Shown here piece after piece: positions 33,776-43,143 of a stretch of DNA of 64,000 nucleotides. Below the pieces are notes generated by a model that searched no databases, was not told the DNA's origin, and saw only the letters and a list, made by a program, of their open reading frames with translations. Within the stretch, counting starts at the first letter, position 1. Each line of letters begins with the position of its first letter. The stretch is from Marinobacterium jannaschii DSM 6295 (GTDB lineage: Bacteria; Pseudomonadota; Gammaproteobacteria; Pseudomonadales; Balneatricaceae): NCBI RefSeq assembly GCF_000620085.1, contig NZ_JHVJ01000006.1:186001-250000 (forward strand). Direction: 5' to 3'. The translations under genes were made by a program, and so were the position numbers.

Positions 33776-34669
33776 ATGAAGATTATCCAGCTTGATCAGC
33801 CTATCGATGACCCGCAGCGTGCCGAACATCTGTTTCGCGGCGAGCTGCTGGTGTTCCGCAATATTCCGGCAATGCGGCAGCTGATCGACCGCACCGACCA
33901 GCTGCTGCGCGACAAGCTCAGCGGACTCGACCCGGTCCGCGCCCAGCACCGGCTATCGCCGCAAGACTTCCTGCAGCTGACCGGCGAGGTACAGAGCGAA
34001 TTCCGCAAAAGCCAGTGGCCCAAGGATCTGTTTTTCGCCGCCCTGCAGCAGTGTGGCGTTGAGCTGTCAGAGACCTTCTACGACCATTTCCCGCTGCGGG
34101 TCGTGCCCTTCGATAGGGATAGCGACGGCAGTCACAACGGCGCCCATCGTGCCGCTATCGGTCACCATCGCGACAGCTGGGGAGCCAATATCTTCAGCCA
34201 GATCAACTGGTGGGCCCCGATCTATTCACTGGAAGCCGAACGCAGCATCGCCTTCTATCCCGATTACTGGGACAGGCCATTGGCGAATAACACCGACAGC
34301 TGGTGTTTTGAGGATTATCTGGCGGAACGGCGCAAAGTGCCTGAAGAGCGGCGCAGCGCCTACCCCTCAGCGCCACAGCCGCTGGAGGTCGTGGATGAGA
34401 GCGGAGTTGAAAAGATACTGATCGAGCCGGGTGACATCCTCTGCTTCGCCAGCGCCCAGCTGCACGCCAGTGTGCCCAACAGCACCGATGCCACCCGCTT
34501 CAGTGTCGAGATGCGTACCATCAACCGCCAGGACCTGCAGGCCGGGCGCGCCGCGCCGAATGTGGATAACGCGGCCACCACCCCCATGCACCGCTGGTTT
34601 CGCGGTATTGTGGATAAGCAGCCGCTGGAGCTGAAAATCGAATCAATTTCCCCAACACGAAAAGTGTGA
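33776..34669 (+). CDS. Putative 2-oxoglutarate/Fe(II) oxygenase-like protein
   Basis: About 297 residues, with no close family recognised by eye. A jelly-roll pattern is suggested by the possible metal triad: H-x-D in GHHRDSWGANIF, a distal His in AQLHASVPNS, and an Arg in TRFSVEMR suited to 2-oxoglutarate. The segment QINWWAPIYSLEAERSIAFYPDYWDRP is typical of phytanoyl-CoA dioxygenase-like proteins. ATG 33776 is preferred to ATG 33764. The substrate is unknown. It could instead be a structural relative without activity. Confidence 0.6.
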   Translation: MKIIQLDQPIDDPQRAEHLFRGELLVFRNIPAMRQLIDRTDQLLRDKLSGLDPVRAQHRLSPQDFLQLTGEVQSEFRKSQWPKDLFFAALQQCGVELSETFYDHFPLRVVPFDRDSDGSHNGAHRAAIGHHRDSWGANIFSQINWWAPIYSLEAERSIAFYPDYWDRPLANNTDSWCFEDYLAERRKVPEERRSAYPSAPQPLEVVDESGVEKILIEPGDILCFASAQLHASVPNSTDATRFSVEMRTINRQDLQAGRAAPNVDNAATTPMHRWFRGIVDKQPLELKIESISPTRKV

Positions 34670-34681
34670 AATGTTGTTGCT

Positions 34682-35164
34682 TTAGTAATAACGATCTTCT
34701 TTTCTCATCTTCGTTAACTTACCGAAATTCCAGAAGATAAAGGTCGTTAGCAGGAGCATGGCGCTTAAAGCTGCAGCCATAAAGTAGAAATCCATAGCGT
34801 TGGTTTCAAGCTTAGAACGAAGTTCGTTGAGTTCAGGAAACAACCCCGAATAGACTAATTCAATGGAGTCTCCCGACTGGTATTCTTTGTTCTTGCTATA
34901 GACGTTAGGGTACGTACTTCCTGTGAATGTGTTACTCACAGCATCAGTGAACGAATAGTGAATAGCTAGCATCGTGCCATCAGTTGCTATTTCAACCTCA
35001 TCAACGTGCCCATCAGAGTGTTTGGGAAAAGCTTTGATCGCCGCATACTTAATACCTCCGTTACTGGAAATGGAAACAAAGATCATCGCAACAGCAATCA
35101 ATACAAACGAAATGGTAATACGCGTAAACAGGTCATCCCTTTTCGCTTCGCGTGGGTAAGGCAT
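34682..35164 (-). CDS. DUF3592-like membrane protein
   Basis: 160 residues with an N-terminal span (about 16-33), an extracytoplasmic beta-rich middle (VSNTFTGSTYPNVYSKNKEYQSGDSIELVYSG resembles DUF3592) and a C-terminal span (about 127-146). The GC content is well below that of the neighbours, and with the next gene it forms a small AT-richer islet. The function is unknown. Confidence 0.65.
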   Translation of the reverse strand: MPYPREAKRDDLFTRITISFVLIAVAMIFVSISSNGGIKYAAIKAFPKHSDGHVDEVEIATDGTMLAIHYSFTDAVSNTFTGSTYPNVYSKNKEYQSGDSIELVYSGLFPELNELRSKLETNAMDFYFMAAALSAMLLLTTFIFWNFGKLTKMRKEDRYY

Positions 35165-35217
35165 AAACTATCTCTTTCAAAGTGTAAGGTTCTGAAGAGT
35201 TTCTCAATGTAAAAGCT

Positions 35218-35655
35218 TCAGATCGTCGCCAGTTCAAGTATCGGTTTATTCATTTGCTTAGCTTGTTGTGTAAAGCTAACAATCTCCTGAAGCAATTCCG
35301 TAACTTCTTCCAGCGAAAAAGCAGACAACTCTTCATTGTCATACCATTGTGCTGAAATCCCCGGCACCTGATCTGGTTGAACACTAGCCAGCACTGCTAT
35401 GTATTCTGAAGCCAACTCAAAAACGAACAGATCTTCTTCATCACCTTCAAACAGGCTTTCTCCAAAAGTTGGTAATCCCGGATCAAGCTCATCACCGGCA
35501 AGCCGTTCCCATAACAGCCCCAGCTCGACGACACCGATGTTTTTCATAGAAAGGTGTGGCCAATCGTCAAAGTCGTACTCTTCAGTGGTCACAATTGAGG
35601 CAATTTTCTCTGCATCTGCTTTATCAGCGATAAACCAATCGGTATAGAAACCCAT
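35218..35655 (-). CDS. Unknown acidic protein
   Basis: 145 residues from ATG 35655, which follows GAGGGAAG; the longer frame to 35781 lacks a good site. The sequence begins MGFYTDWFIADKADAEKIAS and is strongly acidic, with a central AGDELDPGLPTFGESLFEGDEED. There is no membrane or signal segment and no recognised family. The low GC and pairing with the DUF3592-like gene suggest a transferred pair. The size and acidity resemble immunity proteins, but no toxin gene is present. Confidence 0.65.
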   Translation of the reverse strand: MGFYTDWFIADKADAEKIASIVTTEEYDFDDWPHLSMKNIGVVELGLLWERLAGDELDPGLPTFGESLFEGDEEDLFVFELASEYIAVLASVQPDQVPGISAQWYDNEELSAFSLEEVTELLQEIVSFTQQAKQMNKPILELATI

Positions 35656-36009
35656 AAAACTTCCCTCTGAATTAGTAAGCGATTCCGCTTCTGGGAAGGA
35701 TCTGTGACAGGTAGTATCTGGAGCTGCCTTCCCTTCCCTGTTAAAAGCAGTTAGATAGCAAGAATCACTTTGAACCAACAAGTGAAGCTTCTTGCAGGCG
35801 GGTTATAGCATGATCTCCTGGATAGAAACATACATTGCGAGACAACGATCTCTCAATATATAAAGTGGACCTTTTAGATATTACACCCTCTACAGGGAAT
35901 TGCCCCTACGTAGTAACCCCGCAGGATCGGTGCTGAAAAATAGCTATACTGAGCCACATTCCGCTATCCCCTCAGGGGTGATCAACTTCAATCAGGGAGA
36001 ATCCGCCGC

Positions 36010-37713
36010 ATGTCGTTTATCGCGGCCCCGGTCCGTTCGTTTAACTCTTGCCTGCTCTCCAGCCTGCTGTTTTGCCTCTGGCTGACAGCTGCACCCTTGT
36101 CCGCCGCCCCGGCCGAGACGGTAACGGTCGGCGGCGACTACAACTATCCACCCTATGAATTTCTCGATGAAGATGGCCTGCCGGCGGGTTACAACGTCGA
36201 GCTGACCCGTGCCATCGCCGAGGTGATGGGCATGCGGGTCGAGTTCCGCTTCGGTGACTGGTCCGAGGTGCGCCAGGCGCTGGAACAGGGGGAGATCGAT
36301 GCCCTGCAGGGCATGGTCAGCTCCGCCGGACGCGGCAAGACCTTCGCCTTCAGTCCGCCCCACGCCATCGTACATCAGTCGATCTTCGCCCGCCGTGGCG
36401 AGCCGGTGGCGACCCGGCTCGATCAGCTGCGCAATAAGGAGGTCATCGTGCAGAAGCACGGCATCCTGCACGACGAGCTGCTGCGGCAGAATATCGGCGC
36501 CCTGATTATCACCGTCGACACCCATGCCGATGCCCTGCGTCTGCTGGCCGCGGGTAAACATGACTACGCCCTGGTCGCCAACCTGCCGGGACTCTACCTG
36601 GGTAAGGAGCTGGGACTGTCCAATATCGTGCCCGTGGGCCAGCTGTCACAGGCCCGGCGCTACGGCTATGCGGTACGCAAAGGCGATGAGGAGTTGCTGG
36701 CGCAGTTCAGCGAAGGGCTGGCCATCCTGAAGAACACCGGCCGCCAGCAGGCGATCTACGATAAATGGCTGGGAGCATTGCAGGAGCAGGGCCTGCCCTG
36801 GAAACAGCTGGGCAAGGTGGCTGCCATCCTCTCGGCCTTGCTATTGATCGGTCTCGGCGGCGCCATGATCTGGAACCGCATGCTGCGGCGACAGGTGGAT
36901 AAGCGCACCGCCGAGCTGCACCTGCAGCAGCAACAGCTGATCCAGGCCGACAAGATGACCTCGCTGGGGATACTGGTCTCCGGTGTGGCCCATGAGATCA
37001 ACAATCCCAGCGGACTGATCATCCTCAACCTTCCGGTATTGCAGGAAGCCTGGCAGGACTGCCAGGAGTATCTGGAGCAGCGCTTCGAGGAAGATGGTGA
37101 CTTTATGCTCGGCGGCCTTGCCTACTCGCGGATGCGCGATGAGATTCCGGCCATGCTCGGTGAGATGCAGGATGGTGCCCAGCGCATCCGCCGCATTGTA
37201 GAAGACCTGAAGGACTTCGCCCGCCAGGAGAGCGAGGATATCCGCGAGCCGTTCGATCTCAATGAAGTGGTCGCCACCGCCGTGCGGCTGGTGGATAACT
37301 CCATCCGCAAGGCCACCGATAACTTTCAGACCGACTACGCCAGTGAGCTGCCCAGGGTACGCGGCAATGCCCAGCGTATCGAACAGGTGGTGATCAACCT
37401 GATTCTCAACGCCTGTCAGGCACTGCCTGCGCGCAGTAAGGGCGTACGCTTACGCACCGGCTACCGCTCCGACCTGCAGCAGGTGCTATTGCTGGTCGAG
37501 GATCAGGGCTGTGGTATCGACGCCGACAACCTGAAGCGGCTGATGGACCCTTTCTTCACCACCAAGCGCGAACAGGGCGGCACCGGCCTGGGCCTGTCCG
37601 TCTCCAGCGGTATAGTACAGGCCCATGGCGGCCAGCTGAGCTTTGATTCCACCCCCGGCGTCGGCACCACTGTGGTGATGACCCTGCCCCTGAACGGAGA
37701 GACCCCGGCATGA
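36010..37713 (+). CDS. Histidine kinase with periplasmic substrate-binding domain
   Basis: 567 residues: a signal peptide (about 1-33), a SBP_bac_3 domain (about 37-265, GGDYNYPPYEFLDEDGLPAGYNVEL, the amino acid-binding type), one membrane span (about 272-290), a HisKA helix with phospho-acceptor in VSGVAHEINNP (near His326) and a HATPase domain (N box NLILNACQALP, then DQGCGIDADN and GGTGLGLSVS). It senses a periplasmic ligand and phosphorylates the response regulator whose start codon overlaps its stop (ATGA). The ligand is unknown; amino acids are likely from the domain type. Confidence 0.92.
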   Translation: MSFIAAPVRSFNSCLLSSLLFCLWLTAAPLSAAPAETVTVGGDYNYPPYEFLDEDGLPAGYNVELTRAIAEVMGMRVEFRFGDWSEVRQALEQGEIDALQGMVSSAGRGKTFAFSPPHAIVHQSIFARRGEPVATRLDQLRNKEVIVQKHGILHDELLRQNIGALIITVDTHADALRLLAAGKHDYALVANLPGLYLGKELGLSNIVPVGQLSQARRYGYAVRKGDEELLAQFSEGLAILKNTGRQQAIYDKWLGALQEQGLPWKQLGKVAAILSALLLIGLGGAMIWNRMLRRQVDKRTAELHLQQQQLIQADKMTSLGILVSGVAHEINNPSGLIILNLPVLQEAWQDCQEYLEQRFEEDGDFMLGGLAYSRMRDEIPAMLGEMQDGAQRIRRIVEDLKDFARQESEDIREPFDLNEVVATAVRLVDNSIRKATDNFQTDYASELPRVRGNAQRIEQVVINLILNACQALPARSKGVRLRTGYRSDLQQVLLLVEDQGCGIDADNLKRLMDPFFTTKREQGGTGLGLSVSSGIVQAHGGQLSFDSTPGVGTTVVMTLPLNGETPA

Positions 37714-39125
37714 TCAATCAATCCCTCTACCCGGAATTCGGCGTGCTGCTGGTGGATGACGAGGCCTCCTACCTGCGCAGCCTGAGTATCCTGCTGGAAC
37801 GCAACGGCGGTATTACCAATATCCACCGCTGCAACGACAGCCGCGAAGTGATGGCCATCCTGCAGCAGCACCCGATCGGCCTGGTGCTGCTGGACCTGAC
37901 CATGCCACACCTGTCCGGCAACGAACTGCTGCCGCTGATCACCGAACAGTATCCGGAGGTAGCGGTGATCATTATCAGCGGCCTCAATCAGGTAGAGTCG
38001 GCGGTGGACTGCCTTAAGCTGGGCGCCTTTGACTACTTCGTCAAAACCACCGAAGAGAACCGCCTGATCGAGGGAATCAAGCGCGCGATACGGATGCAGG
38101 AGATGCGCCGGGAAAACCGAGCCATGGGCCAGCGTATCCTCAGCAACTCGCTGGAGCGGCCCGAGGTATTCGAGGCGATTATCACCCGCAGCAGCCAGAT
38201 GCGGGCGGTGTTCCAGTACCTGGAATCGGTGGCCCCCAGCAACCAGCCGCTGCTGATCTGCGGCGAAAGCGGCACCGGCAAGGAGCTGCTGGCACAGGCC
38301 TGCCACCAGCTCAGCAACCGCAGTGGCGCCCTGGTGACGGTCAATGTCGCCGGGCTGGATGACAATGTCTTTGCCGACACCCTGTTCGGTCACCAGCGCG
38401 GTGCCTTTACCGGGGCCGACAAGAGCCGTGCCGGACTGGTGGAGGAAGCCGCCGGCGGCACCCTGTTTCTGGATGAGATCGGCGATCTCAGCATGAGCTC
38501 CCAGGTGAAGCTGCTGCGCCTGCTGCAGGAGGGCGAGTACTATCCTCTGGGCAGCGACCGCCCCAAGCGCAGTCGCGCCCGCATCATTGTCGCCACCCAT
38601 CAGGATCTGGCCCGGCAACAGCAGGCGGGCCGTTTCCGTAAGGACCTCTACTACCGTCTCTGCACCCATCAGGTGATGATCCCGCCGCTGCGCCAGCGCA
38701 AGGAGGATATCCCCCTGCTGCTGCAGCACTTTGTCCAGCAGGCCGCCGGCGAGCTGGATAAACAGCCACCCGGCTATCCGCCGGAGCTGGCCCAGCTACT
38801 GGCCACCTACCACTTCCCCGGCAATGTGCGCGAGATGCGGGCGCTGGTGTTCAATGCCCTCAGCCAGCACCGCTCCCATATGCTGTCGATGGATGCCTTT
38901 AAGCAGGTACTGGGCGAGGATACCCAGCCGGCTAATTACACTGAGGCCACGGTCAGCTTCAGCCCCGACAGTCCGCTGCCGACGCTGGCGGAGATGGACC
39001 AGCTATTGGTGGCGGAGGCGCTGCAGCGGGCCGACAACAACCAGTCACTGGCCGCCCGGCTGCTGGGGATCTCCCAGCCCGCACTCAGTAAACGGATGAA
39101 GAAGATGCGCCCGGCCAACAGCTGA
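37710..39125 (+). CDS. Sigma-54-dependent response regulator (NtrC family)
   Basis: 471 residues: a receiver domain with phospho-acceptor Asp62 (VLLDLTMP) and acidic pair D16-D17, an AAA+ domain with Walker A GESGTGKE, an intact GAFTGA loop and Walker [10 protein letters not shown], and a Fis-type helix-turn-helix ([23 protein letters not shown]). It pairs with the kinase encoded just upstream. It should activate a -24/-12 promoter, and the three found in this window are candidates. Neither flanking transcription unit has a visible sigma-54 promoter. Confidence 0.93.
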   Translation: MINQSLYPEFGVLLVDDEASYLRSLSILLERNGGITNIHRCNDSREVMAILQQHPIGLVLLDLTMPHLSGNELLPLITEQYPEVAVIIISGLNQVESAVDCLKLGAFDYFVKTTEENRLIEGIKRAIRMQEMRRENRAMGQRILSNSLERPEVFEAIITRSSQMRAVFQYLESVAPSNQPLLICGESGTGKELLAQACHQLSNRSGALVTVNVAGLDDNVFADTLFGHQRGAFTGADKSRAGLVEEAAGGTLFLDEIGDLSMSSQVKLLRLLQEGEYYPLGSDRPKRSRARIIVATHQDLARQQQAGRFRKDLYYRLCTHQVMIPPLRQRKEDIPLLLQHFVQQAAGELDKQPPGYPPELAQLLATYHFPGNVREMRALVFNALSQHRSHMLSMDAFKQVLGEDTQPANYTEATVSFSPDSPLPTLAEMDQLLVAEALQRADNNQSLAARLLGISQPALSKRMKKMRPANS

Positions 39126-39131
39126 CCGGGG

Positions 39132-40346
39132 TTAAGCGGCGGCCTCTGAGTAGCGGCGCATCCGCGCCGGGGTCATCGGCAGGTGAACTGCCGCGGCCAG
39201 CAATCCCAGTGCTGCGCTGAGGATCAGCGCCAGGTCGTAGTTACCGTACCACTGAAACACCAGACCGCCCCACCAGCTGCCGAGGAAGGCGCCGACCTGG
39301 TGACTGAACATCACGAAACCGAACAGTGACGCCAGGTTACGGCCGCCAAAGATCTGCGCCACGGTGCCGCTGGTCAGCGGCACGGTTGAGAGCCACAGCA
39401 TCCCCATCAGTACCGAGAAGATGTAAAACAGCGTCGAGCTGGGCGGCAACAGCAGCAACATCATGATCAGGCAGGCCCGCAGCCAGTAGATCAGGGTCAG
39501 CAACCAGGGCTTATGCCAGCGATCGCCAGCCCAGCCAACCCCGATCACACCCACCACATTGACCAGCCCGATCAGCGCCAGCGAGTCGGAAGCGACCGCC
39601 ACCGGCAGGCCGCAGGAGGCGACGAAGCCCGCCAGATGCACTGAGAGGAAGGCGATATGCACGCCGCAGACGAAGAAGCCGATATTCAGCAGCTGGTAAT
39701 CCCGGTTACCGAAGGCCTCGCGGATCGCCTGCCAGCTCAGGCCGCTGCCAGGCTGGCCCGGTACGGCGGCGTCATCGCGTCGCTCCCGCAGCACCCCGGC
39801 CAGCAGCAGGATCAGCAGGCTCGAGGCTGCATAGACGGTATAGATCTGTGACCACTCCACCAGCGGAGCCAGCCAGCCGTGCAGCATGGCGTAGACAAAC
39901 TGCCCCAACGAGCCGCCGGCACTGGCAATCCCCAGCGCCAGGGTGCGGTTACGGTCGCCGAAGTGACGCCCGACCGCCGCCAGTACGATCGGATAGGTGG
40001 TCGCCCCCACGCCGACCCCGATCAGGATCGCATTACCGGCAAAAAACATTGCGCTGCTTTCGGCCTGCGCGGCCAGCAGCAGTCCGGCGGCATAGATCAC
40101 GCCCCCGGCCAGCAGCACCCTCGGCGTACCGAAACGTTCCGCCATCATCCCGGCGATGGGCGACACGGCTCCCCAGATCAGGTTCTGCACCCCGAAGCCA
40201 AAACCCAGCGTCGCCATCGGGATGCTCAGATCCAGGCTGATCGCCGGCAGCATCAGCCCGGTACTCTGGCGTATTCCCATATTGCACACCAGAATCAGCG
40301 CCGCTGCGGCCACCACCCACCAGGGGTTTATCTTTATGTTTTGCAT
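39132..40346 (-). CDS. MFS transporter
   Basis: 404 residues and 12 predicted membrane spans. The family pattern GMMAERFGTPRVLLAG between the second and third spans matches the MFS loop motif, and a second half starts near residue 205. It resembles the oxalate/formate- or CynX-like MFS group. The substrate is unknown. It is transcribed towards the response regulator gene, ending 6 bases from its stop. Confidence 0.87.
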   Translation of the reverse strand: MQNIKINPWWVVAAAALILVCNMGIRQSTGLMLPAISLDLSIPMATLGFGFGVQNLIWGAVSPIAGMMAERFGTPRVLLAGGVIYAAGLLLAAQAESSAMFFAGNAILIGVGVGATTYPIVLAAVGRHFGDRNRTLALGIASAGGSLGQFVYAMLHGWLAPLVEWSQIYTVYAASSLLILLLAGVLRERRDDAAVPGQPGSGLSWQAIREAFGNRDYQLLNIGFFVCGVHIAFLSVHLAGFVASCGLPVAVASDSLALIGLVNVVGVIGVGWAGDRWHKPWLLTLIYWLRACLIMMLLLLPPSSTLFYIFSVLMGMLWLSTVPLTSGTVAQIFGGRNLASLFGFVMFSHQVGAFLGSWWGGLVFQWYGNYDLALILSAALGLLAAAVHLPMTPARMRRYSEAAA

Positions 40347-40441
40347 TCTTCCATCCCTGTTCGCGAAGCCTTCCCGGCCACGCAGAATCTATATTTTGTG
40401 ACGCCCATCACACCACCCCGTCACGGCAACGGACAAGCCGG

Positions 40442-41221
40442 TCAGAACCAGGCGATGACCTGCTCACCATACTGATCCGACAGCAGCTTGGCCGACATCA
40501 GCAACGTGACGGTGACGATCAGTGGCCGGATCAGCCGGGTGCCCTTGGTGACCACCATTTTCGCCCCCAGCTGGCCGCCGATCAGCTGCCCCGCCGCCAT
40601 TATCATCCCCGCCAGCCAGACGATATTGCCACCGAGGGCAAAAAAGATCAGCGAAGCGATATTGGAGGTAAAGTTCAGCACCTTGGTGTGGGCGGTGGCC
40701 CGGGCCAGGCTGAAGCCCGCCAGGGAGACAAAGGCGACGGTAAAGAAGGTGCCGGTCCCGGGGCCGAAGAAGCCGTCATAGAAACCGATCGCCGTGGTGA
40801 AGACAAAGGCAAACAACGCGGGTTTCACGCGCTGGTCACTGTCCTGGTCACTGATCCGGGGTGACAGCATAAAGTAGAGCGCGATCAGCACCAGCAGCAA
40901 TGGCATCACGGTGGCCAGCAGCGAAGTATCCAGCAGCTGTACCAGCACCGTGCCCAGTACTGCCCCGGCAAAGGTACAGCCGATCATCAGCCGCATCTGG
41001 CTCAGATCCACCAGCTTCTTTTTGACGAAGTAGCGGGTGGCGGCAAAAGTACCGAAGCTGCCCTGCAGCTTATTGGTCGCCAGTGCCTCCACCGGACTCA
41101 TCCCCGTGGTCAGCAGCACCGGCAGGGTAATCAGGCCGCCGCCACCGGCAATAGCGTCCACCGTGCCGGCCCCCAGTCCGGTGAGAAACAACAGCGCGAT
41201 CAGTGCAACGTCCAGTTCCAT
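40442..41221 (-). CDS. TSUP-family (TauE/SafE) transporter
   Basis: 259 residues with about eight membrane spans. The TauE/SafE family features are the AGGGGLITLPVLLTTGMSPVEALATNKLQGSFG segment and its counterpart GFYDGFFGPGTGTFFTVAFV. These carriers move sulfur-containing or other organic anions. Its upstream region (41222-41614) contains the ATAACC-type palindromes shared with aspA. Confidence 0.88.
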   Translation of the reverse strand: MELDVALIALLFLTGLGAGTVDAIAGGGGLITLPVLLTTGMSPVEALATNKLQGSFGTFAATRYFVKKKLVDLSQMRLMIGCTFAGAVLGTVLVQLLDTSLLATVMPLLLVLIALYFMLSPRISDQDSDQRVKPALFAFVFTTAIGFYDGFFGPGTGTFFTVAFVSLAGFSLARATAHTKVLNFTSNIASLIFFALGGNIVWLAGMIMAAGQLIGGQLGAKMVVTKGTRLIRPLIVTVTLLMSAKLLSDQYGEQVIAWF

Positions 41222-41614
41222 AAAGTCTCCCTGCGATACGTAACCTGAAGCAAAGGGTCAGGCTCGAAAGAGCGCCACTTTAACAGCGTTATAGCGCCCT
41301 GACACCGTCTGTTTGCGCGCCTTGAGAGCCGGCTGCATGATGCCCGGCAAAACCCCTATAACCTCGGTTATGGGGATAACCAGGGTTATAGCGTCCGCCA
41401 GAGTCACCCTCCCCTGTAAACACAGGCGTTACAGGCAAGGCATGGGCGATTACAGGGATTGCGCCATAACTCTGGTTATACCCCTGACAGACTGACCCTA
41501 AGCACCACTCAAAGCCACTTATCCATTAAAAAACAAAGAGTTAAAAACATATTCAAAAACTGGCACTGGCTTTGCTCTAACAGAGATAACGACAACAATA
41601 ATCCTGAGCAAAAA
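41222..41614. other. Divergent intergenic region with operator-like palindromes
   Basis: 393 bases between the TSUP gene and aspA. It contains three 14-base palindromes (listed separately) and further repeats of TGTAA/TTACA type around 41416-41455. An open frame joined to aspA crosses it from 41459, but the palindromes and the lack of conserved protein sequence argue against translation there. Confidence 0.55.
41358..41479. promoter_or_regulatory. Three copies of a 14-base palindrome ATAACC-N2-GGTTAT
   Basis: Copies are at 41358-41371, 41376-41389 and 41466-41479 (the third has ATAACT for ATAACC). The first is extended by CCCC/GGGG. The first two are 18 bases apart start to start, close to two helical turns. 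This is a typical operator arrangement for a dimeric repressor or activator acting on aspA and/or the TSUP gene. Confidence 0.6.
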
Positions 41615-43072
41615 ATGCCTGAGCCACAGCACACAACCGAAACCGATTCTATCGCCACCGATCTTCACTCGCCTGCACCGGCCTGTCGCAGCGAAAAAGA
41701 CCTGCTCGGCAGTGCCGAGATACCGGCCGATGCCTACTACGGTATCCAGACCTGGCGCGCTTGCCAGAACTTCGACCTCAGCGGCGTGCCGCTGAGCCAC
41801 TTCCCGCAACTGGTGCGGGCACTGGCGATGGTGAAGATGGCTGCCGCCCGCGCCAACAGCCAGCTGGGCGATCTGCCGGAAACCAAGGCCGGCGCGATCG
41901 AAGCGGCCTGTCAGGCGCTGATCGACGGCCAGCATCACGACCAGTTCGTGGTGGATATGATTCAGGGCGGTGCCGGTACCTCGACCAATATGAATGCCAA
42001 CGAGGTGATCACCAATGTGGCGCTGGAGCAGCTCGGTCATGACAAGGGCGATTACCAGACCCTGCACCCCAACAACGATGTGAATATGTCCCAGTCCACC
42101 AACGATGCCTATCCGACGGCGGTACGACTGGCGATCCTGCTCAGCCACGGCGAGCTGGTCAGCAACCTGCGCAGCCTGCGCCAGGCACTGCTGGAAAAAG
42201 CCGAGCAGTTTAACCATGTCATCAAGATGGGCCGCACCCAGCTGCAGGATGCGGTACCCATGACTCTGGGGCAGGAGTTCAAAAGCTGGGCCTCTACCCT
42301 GGGCGAGGATATCGACCGCATCGCCGGGCTGGCGGAACTGCTGACCGAGGTGAATCTGGGCGGCACCGCGATTGGCACTGGTATCAACGCCGATGCCCGC
42401 TACGGCAAGCGCGCCGTCTCCGAACTGGCACGGATCAGTGGTTTCCCGCTGATCCAGGCGTCGGACCTGGTTGAAGCCAGCTCCGATATGGGCGCCTTCG
42501 TGCTGTTCTCCAGCATGCTCAAGCGGCTGGCGATCAAGCTATCCAAGATCGCCAATGACCTGCGCCTGCTCAGCATGGGGCCGCGTGCCGGCCTCAACGA
42601 AATTAACCTGCCGCCGCAGCAGCCGGGCAGTTCGATTATGCCGGGCAAGATCAACCCGGTGATCCCGGAAGCGGTGAATCAGGTGGCCTATCAGGTGATG
42701 GGTAACGACCTGGCCGTCTCGATGGCCGCCGAGGCCGGTCAGCTGCAGCTCAACGCCATGGAGCCGCTGATCGCCTACAACGTACTGGAATCGATCCGCC
42801 TGCTGCGCCAGGCGATGCCGATGCTGGAGCAGCGCTGCATCCGTGGCATTACCGCCAACGAAGCGGTCTGCCGCGCCCAGGTCGACAACAGCATCGGTAT
42901 CGTCACCGCACTGAACCCGCATATCGGCTACGACAACGCCACCCGGCTGGCCAAGGAAGCCCTGCGCAGCGGGCGCTCGCTGGTGGAGCTGGTGCGTGAA
43001 GAACAGCTGCTGTCCGAGCAGCAGCTGGCGGAGATCCTGAAACCGGAAAATATGATCCATCCCGGTCGCTAA
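41615..43072 (+). CDS. aspA: Aspartate ammonia-lyase
   Basis: 485 residues from ATG 41615, chosen because the conserved fold begins at KDLLGSAEIPADAYYGIQTWRA; the N-terminal 25 residues are variable. The aspartase/fumarase family signature GSSIMPGKINPVIPE, with Ile-Pro-Glu in place of the fumarase Thr-Gln-Cys-Glu, plus VNQVAYQVMGND, points to aspartase. It splits L-aspartate to fumarate and ammonium. The aspartate/dicarboxylate symporter gene follows 71 bases later, so uptake and use are linked. Confidence 0.9.
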   Translation: MPEPQHTTETDSIATDLHSPAPACRSEKDLLGSAEIPADAYYGIQTWRACQNFDLSGVPLSHFPQLVRALAMVKMAAARANSQLGDLPETKAGAIEAACQALIDGQHHDQFVVDMIQGGAGTSTNMNANEVITNVALEQLGHDKGDYQTLHPNNDVNMSQSTNDAYPTAVRLAILLSHGELVSNLRSLRQALLEKAEQFNHVIKMGRTQLQDAVPMTLGQEFKSWASTLGEDIDRIAGLAELLTEVNLGGTAIGTGINADARYGKRAVSELARISGFPLIQASDLVEASSDMGAFVLFSSMLKRLAIKLSKIANDLRLLSMGPRAGLNEINLPPQQPGSSIMPGKINPVIPEAVNQVAYQVMGNDLAVSMAAEAGQLQLNAMEPLIAYNVLESIRLLRQAMPMLEQRCIRGITANEAVCRAQVDNSIGIVTALNPHIGYDNATRLAKEALRSGRSLVELVREEQLLSEQQLAEILKPENMIHPGR

Positions 43073-43143
43073 GGCGGCCGCACAACCTTTGCTAGACCTG
43101 CAAAAACCTTAACAAAACAACGATAACTAAAAGAGGCATTGTT

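Noticed and set aside
35182-35187. TGTAAG resembling the ECF -35 element
   Set aside because: No CGAC-type element at the expected distance.
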